A stretch of DNA of 64,000 nt from Coleophoma eucalyptorum (Eukaryota; Ascomycota; Leotiomycetes; Helotiales; Dermateaceae), in NCBI GenBank assembly GCA_026120035.1, contig JALRME010000008.1, forward strand, positions 992,001 through 1,056,000, in the 5' to 3' direction. Each line of letters begins with the position of its first letter. Position 1 is the stretch's first letter. Both the position numbers and the translations under genes were made by a program. The notes under the pieces were generated by a model that saw only the letters and a program-made list of their open reading frames with translations, was not told the origin of the DNA and did not search any database. Below, one piece after another: positions 10,959-22,417 of this stretch.

Positions 10959-11530
10959 ATGAAGTTTACAACCATCGCAATCACCACCCTCCTACCTCTT
11001 CTTGCTCTTGCCTCTCCAGCGCCAGTTCCTGACGCTACTGAGACTACACTCCCACTAGCATTGGCCGAAAGAGCTCCTGATGGGACTCTCGAGAAAAGAT
11101 CCGTGGCGGCTACTGTCGTAGCAGGTTAGTCTTTCTTTCACCCGTGATTCAAGATCCCAGCACTTCATAATTCACGTACTAATTGTTTAATAGATGGGGT
11201 GCGCCACCGCAGTTGTCCTAGAACCTCATGCACTGCCAACGGCCAGTATGCCAAAGGTACCAAAATTAGATTGGATTGCTTCACTCGGACCAATACTACT
11301 CCAGTAAATGGTGACAGGTAATTTTGATTCCTTTCATGAGCCTAGGCAAGGCTTGACGAGGCGAACATGAGCATGACTGATATTCACGTAGTGGCTGGGC
11401 CCGAATCACTGGCAATGGAGATTGGATCGCCCTGGCATATGGAGATTACGTTTCATGGAGTTGTGAGTTTCTAATATACAGTTCGTCAGAATATTGCTAA
11501 CTACATGCAGCTACCTTGTCCTACTGCTAA
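10959..11530 (+). CDS. Secreted SH3b-like mini-protein with Kex2 site (126 aa)
   Basis: Four exons: 10959-11124, 11194-11317, 11392-11462 and 11511-11530. All introns have good donors (GTTAGT, GTAATT, GTGAGT), and the last has a textbook GCTAAC branch site. The start 'MKFTTIAITTLLPLLALASPAP' is interrupted here as a clear signal peptide of about 18-19 residues, followed by an acidic propeptide that ends in a Kex2-type Lys-Arg at about residue 48-49. The mature part (about 77 residues) has 'RSCPRTSC', 'YAKGTKIRLDC', 'GDSGWARI' and a terminal 'SYC', matching a bacterial-type SH3 fold with four cysteines that could form two disulfides. Such secreted proteins may bind cell-wall glycans or peptides or act as effectors; the role is inference. 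It is a solitary gene. Confidence 0.8.
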
Positions 11531-12412
11531 ATCAGAGTAGATTTGAAGGCCTGCTCAGGTGTTAAATTATAAGATCGAGGCTGATAGGGTTTTGGCTACT
11601 AAGAGGTCTCAAATAAGAATCCACTTATCTCTTTCTTCTCCTATCAGACGCTCTTTGACTTTTTAGTGGCTAATACTAAATCATGATCGTTGTGCGATTC
11701 AATTTGCTCAAATATCACTAATGCAATAAAAATACCCATCAATAGAGAAGAAGTACGCATCTAGAGAAATAAAAATGCTTAAATCTGACCCTTGAATCAA
11801 TTCATTTGCCTTGGAACTAGCAAATACTACCCTTTGTAAATTTTAGGTCAAGGATATAAAATGTGGGACGTTGGCAGTTTCTTTGGTGTTGAATCTAAGA
11901 AAATATTCAATATTTGCGCCATAGCAGACTCAATATGTGGTCTTTTGCTTGAATCTTGTGGTCCACTAGATCAGTACCACATACCGAATTACTTATGGAT
12001 TGAGACCAGGTCTTCCGTCGTCAAATTTAAACTGTCGGAATTCCATTTACAGGTCAATCACGAGACCTAGTCACATGTAACAGTATCCTTAGCGAGAGAA
12101 GTATTTATTTATACCTCTCTCCCTCGCACTCTTTACAATGCATCACTTATGAATGAATACAACTATGAATCTATAAGTCGAATACGACACTTGACGTAAA
12201 TCAACATAGAATTTCGGTTTCTTCAAAGATGGATTAGATAATAATATTTTATATCAACCTGGCAAAGTCCCATTTAGTTTCACTAATGCCAGATTCTCGC
12301 ATAGTCAGGTATTAGGTTTATATTGCTACCTTTGCTTCTCTCCTACGGCCCACAGCCCCGATTGAATTATTTGATATATGTGAAATATCTTTCTCTTTGC
12401 AACTTTTTTCCT
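11531..12412. other. Intergenic, no gene seen
   Basis: AT-rich spacer between the secreted mini-protein and the - strand fragment at 12413. The ORF at 11861-12070 has no support. Confidence 0.45.
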
Positions 12413-12850
12413 CTATTTGTCGTCTTGTCTTCTCTCCTTCAGCTTCTCCTCTGCCTCTCGACCATTTTTCAGTACTTCCTCTGAATATGCTGCAATATCA
12501 TCACAGTTCTTATCATAAAAAGACGTCCATGACATGGGCTCTTTCACTTGTAGTCCCTTGACGCCAATCATCACTGCGATTCTATAAGGAGTTAATCCGT
12601 TCGTGTCTGTCACTTTGCCTACACGCCTTAGAAATTCACCATGACCGCTTTCCCAGAAGGCCAAAGACGAACGAAGACTTTTCTTCTTGACGGCCTGTGA
12701 CCCACCCGATTTTGAAGACGCGCTAGACTCCTTTGTTGATAACAGTATTTCGCCGGAGAAGTTATCATCCAATAGAGCGTAGTTAACACCGAGTCCAACG
12801 TCGAGAACCTGCGTGTGGAGTATAGAAATCCTATCATGAAGTTCCTCAAG
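12413..12850 (-). CDS. Unidentified gene or gene fragment (about 145 codons)
   Basis: On the minus strand the frame is open from 12850 to the stop at 12413 without an obvious initiating ATG. Directly before 12850 is an AACTAG acceptor-like site, so this looks like a terminal exon whose upstream exons I could not find. The encoded text starts 'CLEELHDRISILHTQVLD' (amphipathic helix), has a Ser/Lys-rich middle ('SASSKSGGSQAVKKKSL'), and ends with a charged tail 'EEKLKERRQDDK' that could form a coiled coil. I do not recognise it. It lies next to decayed NLR-type repeats and may itself be a remnant. Confidence 0.4.
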   Translation of the reverse strand, partial: LEELHDRISILHTQVLDVGLGVNYALLDDNFSGEILLSTKESSASSKSGGSQAVKKKSLRSSLAFWESGHGEFLRRVGKVTDTNGLTPYRIAVMIGVKGLQVKEPMSWTSFYDKNCDDIAAYSEEVLKNGREAEEKLKERRQDDK

Positions 12851-12968
12851 ACACTAGTTTATTCTTGTCGGCGTAACCCGCGTTAGAGTTAACTACTATA
12901 GCATACCGGGGTTTTTACAGAATCCTCCTTTAATTAACTGCCGTGTTATTCAAGAGGTTGCCGTATCA

Positions 12969-13199
12969 TCAAATTCGAAAGCATTGCTTAACCTTCTTCA
13001 AAGAGAAGATAAAGGCTATAGAATTGATGAAGGGGCTATTGCTGCGGCTTGAAATGAAAAAAGTGGAAAAGAGATTATGGAACTTCTTCGCGGCCAGTAT
13101 GGCGATAGGGTCAAGATTCATATCGGCCTACTCGAAGCTATAGATGAGAATAAGCACAGCGGAAAACATATAATGGAAGTTCTTCTCAAGTTACGATAA
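12969..13199 (+). pseudogene. Decayed SGKE-type tandem-repeat coding relic
   Basis: One frame over 76 codons shows the repeat unit 'NEKSGKEIMELLRGQYGDRVKI', interrupted here as two imperfect copies ('NEKSGKEIMELL', then 'NKHSGKHIMEVL'). This unit occurs in tandem in many Pezizomycotina ankyrin- or NLR-like proteins. An in-frame TGA at 13050-13052 replaces the residue expected before 'NEKSG', and the frame ends in TAA at 13197. No start, signal or splice context remains, so this is a fossil of a larger repeat protein. Confidence 0.55.
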
Positions 13200-13389
13200 C
13201 ACAAAACCTAAGAGACAGTTACAACTAGATTGCGGATGAAAAGGAACAAAAGATACGAGAAGATAACAACGTCTATACGAAAAGTAGAATGTTATTTCTT
13301 ACCACTGGAGAAACTAAAAACAGCCCCTTACCACTTACCACTAGTGAAATCTATTGAAGACGACATTTCAAACTGCTCTATAAGCCCTC

Positions 13390-13920
13390 AGGTGTCTCAG
13401 GCTAGGAGCATCCAGGCACTTTGGCGACCATATCCTACCTAGCATTAACGTACATACATATAACATATCTGGATAAGTTTGAGCAATTTTGCTTGCAAGC
13501 ACTCGGAATAAGAGGGAGAATCTTAGGCAAGAACCACCCAGAGATTCTGACTAATATATCCAACCTTGCAATGATATGTTGGGGTCAAGGACTATTGGAT
13601 AAGGTGGAGCAGCTAGACTTGTAAGCACTGGGAATGTGGATGTAGACGCTAGCCGAACGGCATCCAGTCATTCTGAGGACTTTGGTACATCTTTCAATGG
13701 TATATTTTGAGCCAGGACGATTAAAGGAGGCCGATGAGCCGCAAGTGGAAGTACTAGTACTAGAGATGAGGGAGTTCTACGCGAAGACTATCCAGCCACT
13801 CTGATGGTTATCACTGACCTGGTAGAAATATACAAGCTCGAAGATCGTAATGAAGAAGCTCTTAAGTTGATGGAGGATGTAGTAGAGCTTTATAAAATAG
13901 TTCTCAGCTGCAGTCGGTCG
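13390..13920 (+). pseudogene. Decayed kinesin-light-chain-type TPR relic
   Basis: Several frames carry pieces of 42-residue TPR units as found at the C-termini of fungal NB-ARC/NACHT proteins: 'LATISYLALTY', 'LQALGIRGRILGKNHPEIL' and 'NISNLAMICWGQGLLDKVEQ', then after a stop 'LAERHPVILRTLVHLSMVYFEPGRLKEA'. Stops at about 13622, 13643 and 13801 and frame changes break it. It follows the SGKE relic on the same strand and probably belonged to the same ancestral gene. No nucleotide-binding domain is left. Confidence 0.6.
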
Positions 13921-14746
13921 GTCTACTGAGGATGTGGATGAATGATGGTACACATCCTTTTATAACTTATTTAACAAAGAATAGAGACGCGTTCATAACT
14001 CAAAAGCTATCTTCAGAATATCGTGATCATTCAGCTTGATAGACAGAGGCTCATGATAAGTGGCAGTGACGCTTCGCGCATTTTTGCCCGCACAACTATG
14101 ATTCTATCACATGATATTATTTGTAGAATAAGTGTACTGTGAGTAAGGCGAAGCAAATTAGTAAATGCCTCGGATTCAAAGTCAGTGAGGCTACCTACTG
14201 GGTTTTACGAATATAAGATATAATAAAACAGCTCTAGTATGTTATACGTGGGGACGCCATGCTATAAGACGAAGCAGGTTTGGAAGACAATCTTCATTAT
14301 CAGCTTTATAGTATGTAAACACCTGAGCCTCTTCTAAGTACTCTCTAGGTACGGTACTTTTATATTCCAGAGCCTTTACTCTCTGCATGAGGATTTTATT
14401 TTATTGCTTTTAATCCTTGGCTGAAAAGCGTGAGCACAGGTCGAATGGTATTCTAGTCAGCCCTACTCCCAGATTCCAGTAGGAGTTTCATAGTTGGAGA
14501 CCATATTGATAACACTTTCCTAGAAATATAGCAATCTCACACGACGTATCTTAATCGGTATAATGCCTTCAAGTTGAACTTGGCACGGGTGATCACATTG
14601 GTCTCCCCAACATCCACCCAATCGGTATTGTCTATTGAAATCTATAAAGAAAAAAGGCATGTTCTTATACAAAGTTTTGAATTCAAAATTCAGCGCTAAA
14701 TGGTCAAGTATCCTTAGGTCAATCTTCGAGCTCCTAGACGATGCCG
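13921..14746. other. Intergenic, no gene seen
   Basis: AT-rich DNA between the TPR relic and the 3' end of the caspase-like gene. A short ORF at 14635-14826 overlaps that gene antisense and is rejected. Confidence 0.45.
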
Positions 14747-16258
14747 CTACCGTTTACGCAATTTTCGGCCCTCGCTCGAATGCCTATCTACTGAGTTATC
14801 ATGTTGAGCTCGCTTTCGCTTATTAGATGTTTGCATCGGGGGTGCAGTAGCTTGGGGAGTTGCTGGACCGGGCCTGTCACGTATATCAATCGGGTGTGCC
14901 ATTGACGTTTTCCCTGTTGCTTTGGTGCCTTCACGTTCTTTATTGCGGGGTGGCGTAGTGGGTGAATCCTCATCGGAAGAAGAAGATAAACCTGAAGCTA
15001 CGAGTGGTGGTACATTTTCAACGGGAGACGGTGGTGGTCCTGTTTTCCTCTTGGTGTATCCCGACAACCATTTATGGGCATAATACTGCACAAGCGATTC
15101 CTGGCTTTTGCGCGAGCCTGAAAAGTTTATTCCCTCCCAAAGCACGGTATTAATTTTCAATTCATTTTCCGTTACTAGTCTCCTCAGTCCTGCAACAAGT
15201 TGCGTTACCATGTGAGGTGTTAAATTGTTGTCGAAAACAAACCGGACACTCAAATCTTCGCGGATTCCATTTTCAGAGTCCCCAATCTTGTCGTCACCTT
15301 CTGGACTGGTTTCATCGCCCAGAGGCGCAAGAACAATTCTTCGTACACACGCGAGCCCTCGCTCTCCAAGTCTAGGAGCTTGCTCTGGGGGAAAATCTGG
15401 GGCTTCTAGGATTTTTGACAACAGCTCCTGAGTCGGGAAGCGCTTGCCACTTTCCACAAGGCTCTTTAGAGCCCAGATCAAAGCGGTTGTAAAAGAACGC
15501 GGTCCTGGTCGCCGAGTGGTAGATTTGGCGGAAGTCGCCGCAAGAAATTCGAAGGCTCGGCGAGTTACGTTCGAACGGACATTGTGATCCAGTGCGCCAG
15601 CATAACAGCAGTCAAAAATGACGAGGACGTCACTCTTTGTCTCTTTGATATTATGCTCCGCTGAATCCCAGACGATTTCATGAAGGGAACTTCCATCGTC
15701 TGGATTAGCTGACATATTGCTACGATATCTCAGCAAATGACCCAGGTTACTGAGGGACATAACTTACGCCTCTAGCACCACACTCCCCTTAGACTCGCCA
15801 GGTCTACCATGACCTGCGTAGTATACGATTAAGAGAGTGTTCATATCATCGTGGTCATCCACAAACTCAGCAAGATACCGGTTGATCTGGCTCTGGGCCT
15901 TCCTTCGGGGGTCCTTGGTCAAAACTTTCTGTACAGTCTCGTATTTGAAAGTATCTCGGAACAAGCTTTCAAGCTTAGTGACCTACGTCATTAGTAATGG
16001 AAATTTCAGTCAATTGTGGTCACAAACCTCTTCTCTTGTATGTAGGTCATCTACATCCTTGTGCCACGAGAGCAACAGGACAAAGACATGACGGTACGAG
16101 ACGGTAGCATTCTTAACGCGCCCCATATCCTGGTCCCAAATGGCTTTCAGTCGTGAATCCCGAGATTCATTTTGATCTTGGTAGTCGGTTGTAGGGCATG
16201 GCTGTGCCTGGTTGGTTGCATCATGGCCGTGCAGAACTCCTTCCGGGTTGTCCTCCAT
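14747..16258 (-). CDS. Caspase-like (peptidase C14) protein (472 aa)
   Basis: Three exons: 16258-16028, 15982-15768 and 15719-14747. Intron 1 is 45 nt (GTTTGT, CTAAT branch, GTAG). Intron 2 is GTAAGT with a 47-nt reading chosen; a 39-nt alternative acceptor adds three codons. The p20-like core is clear: a strand ending in 'YYAGHG' with catalytic His135, then 'VLVIFDCCYAG' with Cys186/187 as the nucleophile pair. The C-terminal third is disordered, rich in Ser, Pro and Lys/Arg, and ends 'EGRKLRKR', a possible nuclear signal. It also has a 'LSVRFVFDNNLTPHMVTQLVAGLRRLV' region, interrupted here, of unknown role. Proteins like this cleave substrates after basic or acidic residues and often act in fungal cell death or as NLR partners. 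The adjacent TPR/SGKE relics fit that setting, but a functional link is inference. Confidence 0.75.
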
Positions 16259-17599
16259 CGCGAGTGCAATTATCCCGCCAATATAATATAATATGCCAAC
16301 AGAAATGACTATACCAAAAGAAATATGCCAAAATAATCACGAGTTTTGATATGTCAGCCAACCAAAATTGAAGTAAATGCGCTGGCTCTGTTCTGCCCAC
16401 TGGTCGTGCGGCGCGATGGAAGTGGCCACTGCCTTATAAACCTATCAGTTACTTGACGTTCCAGCAAGTTGATGTGGCTATGCAAGTGTCAAAGAAAAAA
16501 GCAACAGGGCAGTAAGGCAACAAGGCATCAAGATAGCAAGGTGGGAAAGGAGTCAAGGAGGGAAGGTCGAAGGCAGTCAGGCAATAAGGCACAAAGCTGA
16601 ACACCCTCCTCCCTCGTTCTTCCTGCTGGTCGGGTTCGGTGTGTGGAAGGGGAATAGACCGCTGCAGAGGGAGCGAATGATGGGCAGCCCCCACCCACAC
16701 CCCTTTGTAGCCCAAACCATGCCGACTGTCCAGAAGGCAGAGCAGAGCCTCAGATGGTCATTAAGTGATTAAATACTGCCTCAATGTGATCCCCAGGCTC
16801 GCTGCAAGGCCGATTTGCACCGTGATCCTGTAGAGACAATCTTACCTAAATACGATCCGCCTAAGCCCAGCGCCACCAATGTCCGACACTGGTTCGCCCA
16901 TTCCTGATGTACATATACCCTTCGTCTTGCACTTTATGCTCATAGTGCAATTCAGCTCACTGATGCTTGCGTAGGCAGCGGACGCTCCAGAATATCGATC
17001 GTCTGTGGGCAAAACGCCAATGCCTTTCGATGTAAGGGATATAACCAGCTAGTGTGGATGGAACCCGCGCGTTGACGAGGAACAATATAGTCCGTCCAGG
17101 AATATAAGGACGGGGATGAGGTATGGTTGCGTCGTCCGCAACAGGTCAGCCTGATCGTGCATATCTCTTCCTCGAGGCTGGTTGATGGGGAATTTGTCTA
17201 TCAACTTAAATACAATAACGAGCTCTATGAAAATGGGCAATGGTTCAGTACGAAGAGGTTGAGCCCAAGTAGTTAGTTAACATGTAGCCTCGGCCCACAT
17301 TATAAGCCTATCAATTAACCTTGTCCTCGAAATGTTGAATGCCATACATATGCACGCATCCACTTACGGCTATCTCTAGCTGGGGAGTGTGCAGCAATCG
17401 GTGCAACTCGTCAAATCAATTGATCGATCAAATAGAACATATTTCTGTCAGCTCGGGCGTCATATCAGGCCCAGAACTCTGCATAGACAAGGCAGAATGT
17501 CGTTTCGTGTGAGCGGGATTAATATGTCGTATTGTTTCCCTTTTGTAGTTATAAATCATATACTAAAAATCCTCTTCTTATCAACTATCCTTAGGCATT
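16259..17599. promoter_or_regulatory. Spacer with promoters of two diverging genes
   Basis: Upstream of both the caspase-like gene (-) and the DUF6594 gene (+). 16505-16600 is a purine-rich tract with repeated 'aaggca' motifs, which is pyrimidine-rich on the strand of the caspase gene as in many fungal promoters. ORFs within (16449-16715, 17049-17240, 17389-17679) are low-complexity or unsupported. No RNA gene seen. Confidence 0.4.
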
Positions 17600-18931
17600 A
17601 TGGACGCTACCAGCCCAAGCCCCGATGTCGAGAAAGGACTTTCGTCTCCGACTCCCACCGCTGCAAATACATTTTCTGATGCTAGCACTCTTACATCCAA
17701 GCAAGCAGCCCCGTGGCGAAGATTGTGGCAATGGCGACCATGTGAGACACCTGAAATAAATATAGCACGGCAGCCTCACATCAGAAAGCGTAGGTTTATA
17801 CATGTCAAGTCCGAAATTGGGAAGCCCTTCTAACCTAGAATAATTTATAGTAGAAAATAAACATCGAGGCTACCGCTCTCTCGCTACTTTCCTTGACAGC
17901 GATGAAAATTTCATGCTCTATCGTCGCTTTGGATATCTACATTCACGGATGCTCCTCAAGAAGCAAGACGAGCTACGGGAGCTAGAATCTGAGCTTGATG
18001 ATTGTGATGATTATGACACGGAAAAAGATGCCGAGACAGATATTGAGAAAGGGTGTTCAGAGTACCGTAGACGGCTGATGTCGAGAGAGTTCGACGAGGC
18101 TGCGACTAGAAAAGCGCCGGCAGATGTTCGAACTCGTACCAAGATTCTCAATGAAATCGAGCAAAAGCTAGAAAGCTACGGTATGAATCTATGATCTGTG
18201 ACGGGATTGTTATAAAAACAACAATTGATAATTATAGATGATTGGATCTTGAAAGCTCAAAGCATGGCCGCGTTGAATAAACCGGCCACCCGAGATTACC
18301 GAAGCGTAGAAAGGTACATCTACGGTAGAAAGCCGCTCCTCAACAAGGAAAACAGCTTTATCTACAAGAAATCCGATCTAATAACCTTGAGAGATGGTAG
18401 GGAGATATCGTTACTTGACTCATTCACCGAAACAATGTTACAAATCTGCCATAGCAGCTGGTTACAGGTATGCCTAATCTAATCAATTACTATAGCCGTG
18501 ACCTACCTATCATCAGCTCACACAGACACTAGTATATTTTTTGCTCCAAAGAAGACCGCGACAAGACAGATGATCCGATTGTTTGGTATTACAGTAAATA
18601 CCGTAAAGAGTTCTTCATAACCACCATCTTGGTTCTGGTGCTCCTATGCCTTCTCATCTTACCCGTTTTCTTGCTCTACAGGCTCTCGGTACATAACAAT
18701 GTTGAAATCAATTATACCGTAAGTATTGGGGTTCTGCTTGTATTCACGTTGGCTTTCTCGGCTGTCTTGTCACTTTTCACAAAAGCTAAGCGCCATGAAA
18801 TCTTCGGTGCAGCAGCGGGGTAAGCGTACTCTCTTTCAAGTAACGTCTTAGCTGCTTTGATTTGTGCTAAATTTTATAGATATTGTGCTGTGCTAGTGGT
18901 TTTCATTAGCAATATTCCTGGGGTGAATTAG
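17600..18931 (+). CDS. DUF6594-family membrane protein (362 aa)
   Basis: Five exons: 17600-17789, 17851-18180, 18238-18467, 18533-18819 and 18880-18931. All junctions keep phase and use GTAGGT, GTATGA, GTATGC and GTAAGC donors. After a Ser/Thr-rich N-terminus comes the family hallmark 'GYRSLATFLDSDENFMLYRRF', interrupted here, then 'LHSRMLLKKQDELRELESELDD', an acidic coiled coil (about residues 95-150). A second helical region 'RSVERYIYGRKPLL' leads into three C-terminal membrane spans (about 265-290, 300-322, 335-358). DUF6594 proteins are common and numerous in filamentous fungi. Their function is unknown and they are often near heterokaryon-incompatibility or NLR genes. Length and architecture are typical, so the gene looks intact. 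Confidence 0.85.
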
Positions 18932-21274
18932 AACCTTGGAAGGGAAAGTTCTTTAGAAGTTCCAGTGGGAATTCAACTCCATGGCTAAAAATAGTTACAA
19001 CGCATATCATATTCAGGGACTGAAATAAATCAAGAAAATGGTTATCATTGATCTGGTAATCTTACGATTTGAAATGGTGATAACTTGTTTCACCGGCAAG
19101 CTGCGAACTACAACGTGAAAACCGAACCTAGTAATTGTAAGCACATAGACACTTCAAGTCTATCAATCTACTCAAATGTCTTTTTTACAAGTATAGACTA
19201 TTTTCTGTTAGCCTTTGGAACTTTACATATAAGGTGGAGTCTAAAGAATCTTGAATCTGGATGGTTTTGCTGTTCAATATCGCAAGCTGCCTATCCTCAT
19301 ATTGCAGAATGAGAGTAAAATCACCAATGAATGCCAAGGTGTACTAATGTCAGCTACCGCAATTCTAGTTGAACATTACGTAGAAAGCTAATTGGACCGG
19401 TCTTAGAGCTCTAATTATCCGCATGGATTGTATTATATCTTCATAGAGCCTTGGATGGCAATAGCAATTTTATTTGTAGTACACAACTCATATGTTTCTT
19501 TTATCGTAGAAACCGACATTACTTGGTAACCCGATCTATGGAGCATATAAACTTGCTCTACTAACACAAGCTTGTACGCTCTCTAATCTTCCTATTTAAA
19601 TAGATATTCTCTCTCTCTCTCTCTCCTTACAATACAGGTTTCCAGTACTCAATGCTCCATTCCATTGCTCTAGGTGTGACACTTCCCTTCTCTCTACTTC
19701 TAATAAATGAAAGGCAAGAGGGGAGTGTTATACGACTCTAGGAGACTTCTTCATGCGAAGAATCTTCAGGGATGGGAGGCGCAGGTGTCATGGGGTACGT
19801 CGCCAGTCCTCCCTGACAAGGACTAATCGACTCAAACGACTTGTGACGTGATCTATACCGCCTGGGCGAAGGGTATTAGTCTCTACATATACAATAAGGT
19901 CCACAGTCTGGCATCATCTGCGACGGACATGGCAAACTTACGAGCCGAAGGAGTCACATTGCCCAAATCAAATCTATCGAAGAAATTTGGATTTGATAGA
20001 CCTTGGCAAACGTAAAGCAGGAAGCGATTCTGGGCCTTTTTGGGTCATGGATCCCATCAAGTGAGCCGCAATCTTTTTAAATGTTTGATAATACGCTTTT
20101 GCTTTGGCTCTTGTCAAAAATGGCATACTAAGATGTGTGAATATTAATAATAAGATGACCAAATTTCAGAAGAAAACACTGATGCTAATGGCTCGGGTAT
20201 TATGCTTATAGCCGTCTAAGGTCATGCATGATTCGACCATTCGAACTATAGCTTCGAGCGGCTACAAAATTCTCACCTTCTAGAAATCCTAACAACTTCT
20301 AGGTTAAATAAACTGCAAATTGTAGATGGTGCTGTATTCACAACCACGGCCATAGTCTAGTCGTTTAACCAGTAAATAAGCTCAAAGTATAATTTCCTAA
20401 TACGGGTGTACAATCTTCACCTATTCGCTACATAGGTCTCATTGTTCTAGCCACGATGCGTGATTAACATCCTTATAACCCTAGTATATAAGATGCAGAG
20501 CTAGGACCACGCAGTTTCGAAGCTGACTTTAACCAAATTCGGTGGAAATATGAAATATTTAGATGGAAAACAAGTAAATTTCAGCCCAGGGTGCAAATCT
20601 CAATTGGAATAGAGGGTTAATTGCGATGAAGAGACATCCACTAGACTAGACTAATTCATATGGTGACAAAGACGATTTCAAAGGATGTGTAAGACAGTTA
20701 AACCCACTATTCTTTTGTTCTAAAATCGAATTCAACAATTAATCGACAGACTAAAATCTTACTGAGACTCTTTTCTCACTTATTACCACTACTTCAGAGT
20801 CAATTCACTTTGCCTTATAATTTGTTCTGCTTTGGCCGGCGATTAATCAGCTCGGCCTTCAACTAGGACCGAACAAGCGAGCAAATATACCCCAAATCCA
20901 ATTGCCATCGCCTAAAACCCAGCGTGCATTATTACAGTAGGATACTATCGCCATTACGCATTTACTATGTAGAAGGCCGAAATGCGAGGGCGACAATGCC
21001 GTCATCAATATCAATTCCTAATATGGTAATATCAGCTTCCGAGACCGCGACGGCAGCCCAGTCTCCGGAAATGCTGATTTCGGTCCCGAGCATATACTCA
21101 AAGTCCTGATATACACATTCAACAGAGTTATATATAAGTACGTATCTAGAGTTTGCATTCACATTCTCAAATCCACATCTTCGCGTTCAGTCTTCACATC
21201 CGACTTTTACAGAGTCTATCCAATTTGACAAAATAAATCCTTCATATATCGCTTCACAAGAATTATCTTATAAA
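18932..21274. other. Long intergenic region, no gene seen
   Basis: About 2.3 kb without a supported gene. It holds a CT microsatellite (19609-19624) and short ORFs with no family match (19085-19312, 19974-20162, 20924-21162). The last 90 bases before 21275 are CA/CT-rich leader sequence of the monooxygenase gene. Confidence 0.45.
19609..19624. repeat. (CT)8 microsatellite
   Basis: Eight uninterrupted CT dinucleotides in non-coding DNA. Confidence 0.9.
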
Positions 21275-22417
21275 ATGTCTTCTCTACCAAAAATTGCAAT
21301 TATTGGAGCCGGTCCTGGAGGTCTTACATTGGCCAATATTCTTCAGAAGAATGAAATCCCTTGTATCATCTTCGAACTCGATGCATCGCCATACGAACGC
21401 AGTCAAGGAGGCACACTTGACCTGCATCCTCAAGATGGGCAGCTTGCCCTTCGCGAAGCAGGGCTCTGGGACGAGTTCATCAAGCACGCCCGACCTGAGA
21501 GCGATGTCCTCAAAATCGTCAAGAACAACGGTGAAGTTCTTTGGGATGGAAATGGACCAGATGCTAGGGTCATTTCGGAAGAAGATAAATTCAACCATCG
21601 CCCTGAGATTGACCGCACGGCGCTAAAGGAGATTCTTTTGGCCTCCCTCAAGCCTGACTGCATACAATGGGGAAAACACTTAAAGGAAGTGTTACCAGCC
21701 ACTCAAGGGACTTTCAATTTACATTTTGGAGATGGCTCGGTTGAAAAAGGTTTTGATCTTGTAGTGGGCGCCGACGGCGCTTGGTCCAAAGTCCGAAAAC
21801 TACTTACTGACACCATGCCGTTTTACTCTGGAATCAGTCTGATCGAGACATGGGCACTGAACGCGGATGAAAATCACAAATGGGTTTCCCAATACGCAGG
21901 CCGTGGTAGCTGCTTCTCATTTGGAGAAGATCGTACAGTTCAAATCCAACGCATTGGAGATGGTAGCATTCGAACATATGCCTGTTTACGCAAGCCGGAG
22001 ACTTTCCTCAAGGATTGCGGGATTGACTGGACAGATCATGCTTCTGCCCGAAAGCAATACGTGGAGAAGTACTTTGATGACTGTGGGGAGGATCTGAAAA
22101 AGATGATATTGGAGAGTACTGACAATCTTGTCCCACGCCCACTTTATATGCTTCCAATTGGTTTCCGATGGGAGTCACGCCCGGGAGTTACCCTACCCGG
22201 CGACTCAGCCCATCTTATGACACCATTCGCAGGTGTGGGTGTCAACGCTGCGATGGCCGATTCACTCGCTCTGGGACAGGCTATCGTATCGTATAAAGAA
22301 ACAAAAGTTGATGGAAAGAATCTGTCGACTTTTGTCAATCAGTATGAGTTAGGACTCTTTCTACGGGGTGAGGAAATTCGCGCAGAAAACCATGGACAAC
22401 CTCAACAAACATTTTAG
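21275..22417 (+). CDS. TetX-like FAD-dependent monooxygenase, 3' end frameshifted
   Basis: Single exon of 380 residues. The FAD-binding Rossmann motif 'GAGPGG' lies at about residues 11-16. The 'R' segment 'HRPEIDRTALKEILL', the 'VVGADGAWSKVR' DG motif (about 163-174) and 'PGDSAHLMTPFAGVGVNAAMAD' (interrupted here, GD at 309-310) define a class A flavoprotein hydroxylase of the TetX/aromatic-ring hydroxylase type. It would use NAD(P)H and O2 to hydroxylate a small molecule. The last seven residues ('HGQPQQTF' region) do not fit the family. In another frame the sequence continues with a plausible tail to a TGA at 22476-22478, as if one base had been gained near 22390-22391. The core is complete, so the product may still work with an altered tail, or the shift may be a sequencing error. 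Confidence 0.8.
   Translation: MSSLPKIAIIGAGPGGLTLANILQKNEIPCIIFELDASPYERSQGGTLDLHPQDGQLALREAGLWDEFIKHARPESDVLKIVKNNGEVLWDGNGPDARVISEEDKFNHRPEIDRTALKEILLASLKPDCIQWGKHLKEVLPATQGTFNLHFGDGSVEKGFDLVVGADGAWSKVRKLLTDTMPFYSGISLIETWALNADENHKWVSQYAGRGSCFSFGEDRTVQIQRIGDGSIRTYACLRKPETFLKDCGIDWTDHASARKQYVEKYFDDCGEDLKKMILESTDNLVPRPLYMLPIGFRWESRPGVTLPGDSAHLMTPFAGVGVNAAMADSLALGQAIVSYKETKVDGKNLSTFVNQYELGLFLRGEEIRAENHGQPQQTF

Noticed and set aside
16449..16715. 88-codon minus-strand ORF in the purine-rich tract
   Set aside because: Its length results from the strand-biased repeat, which lacks stop triplets on that strand. Low-complexity translation.
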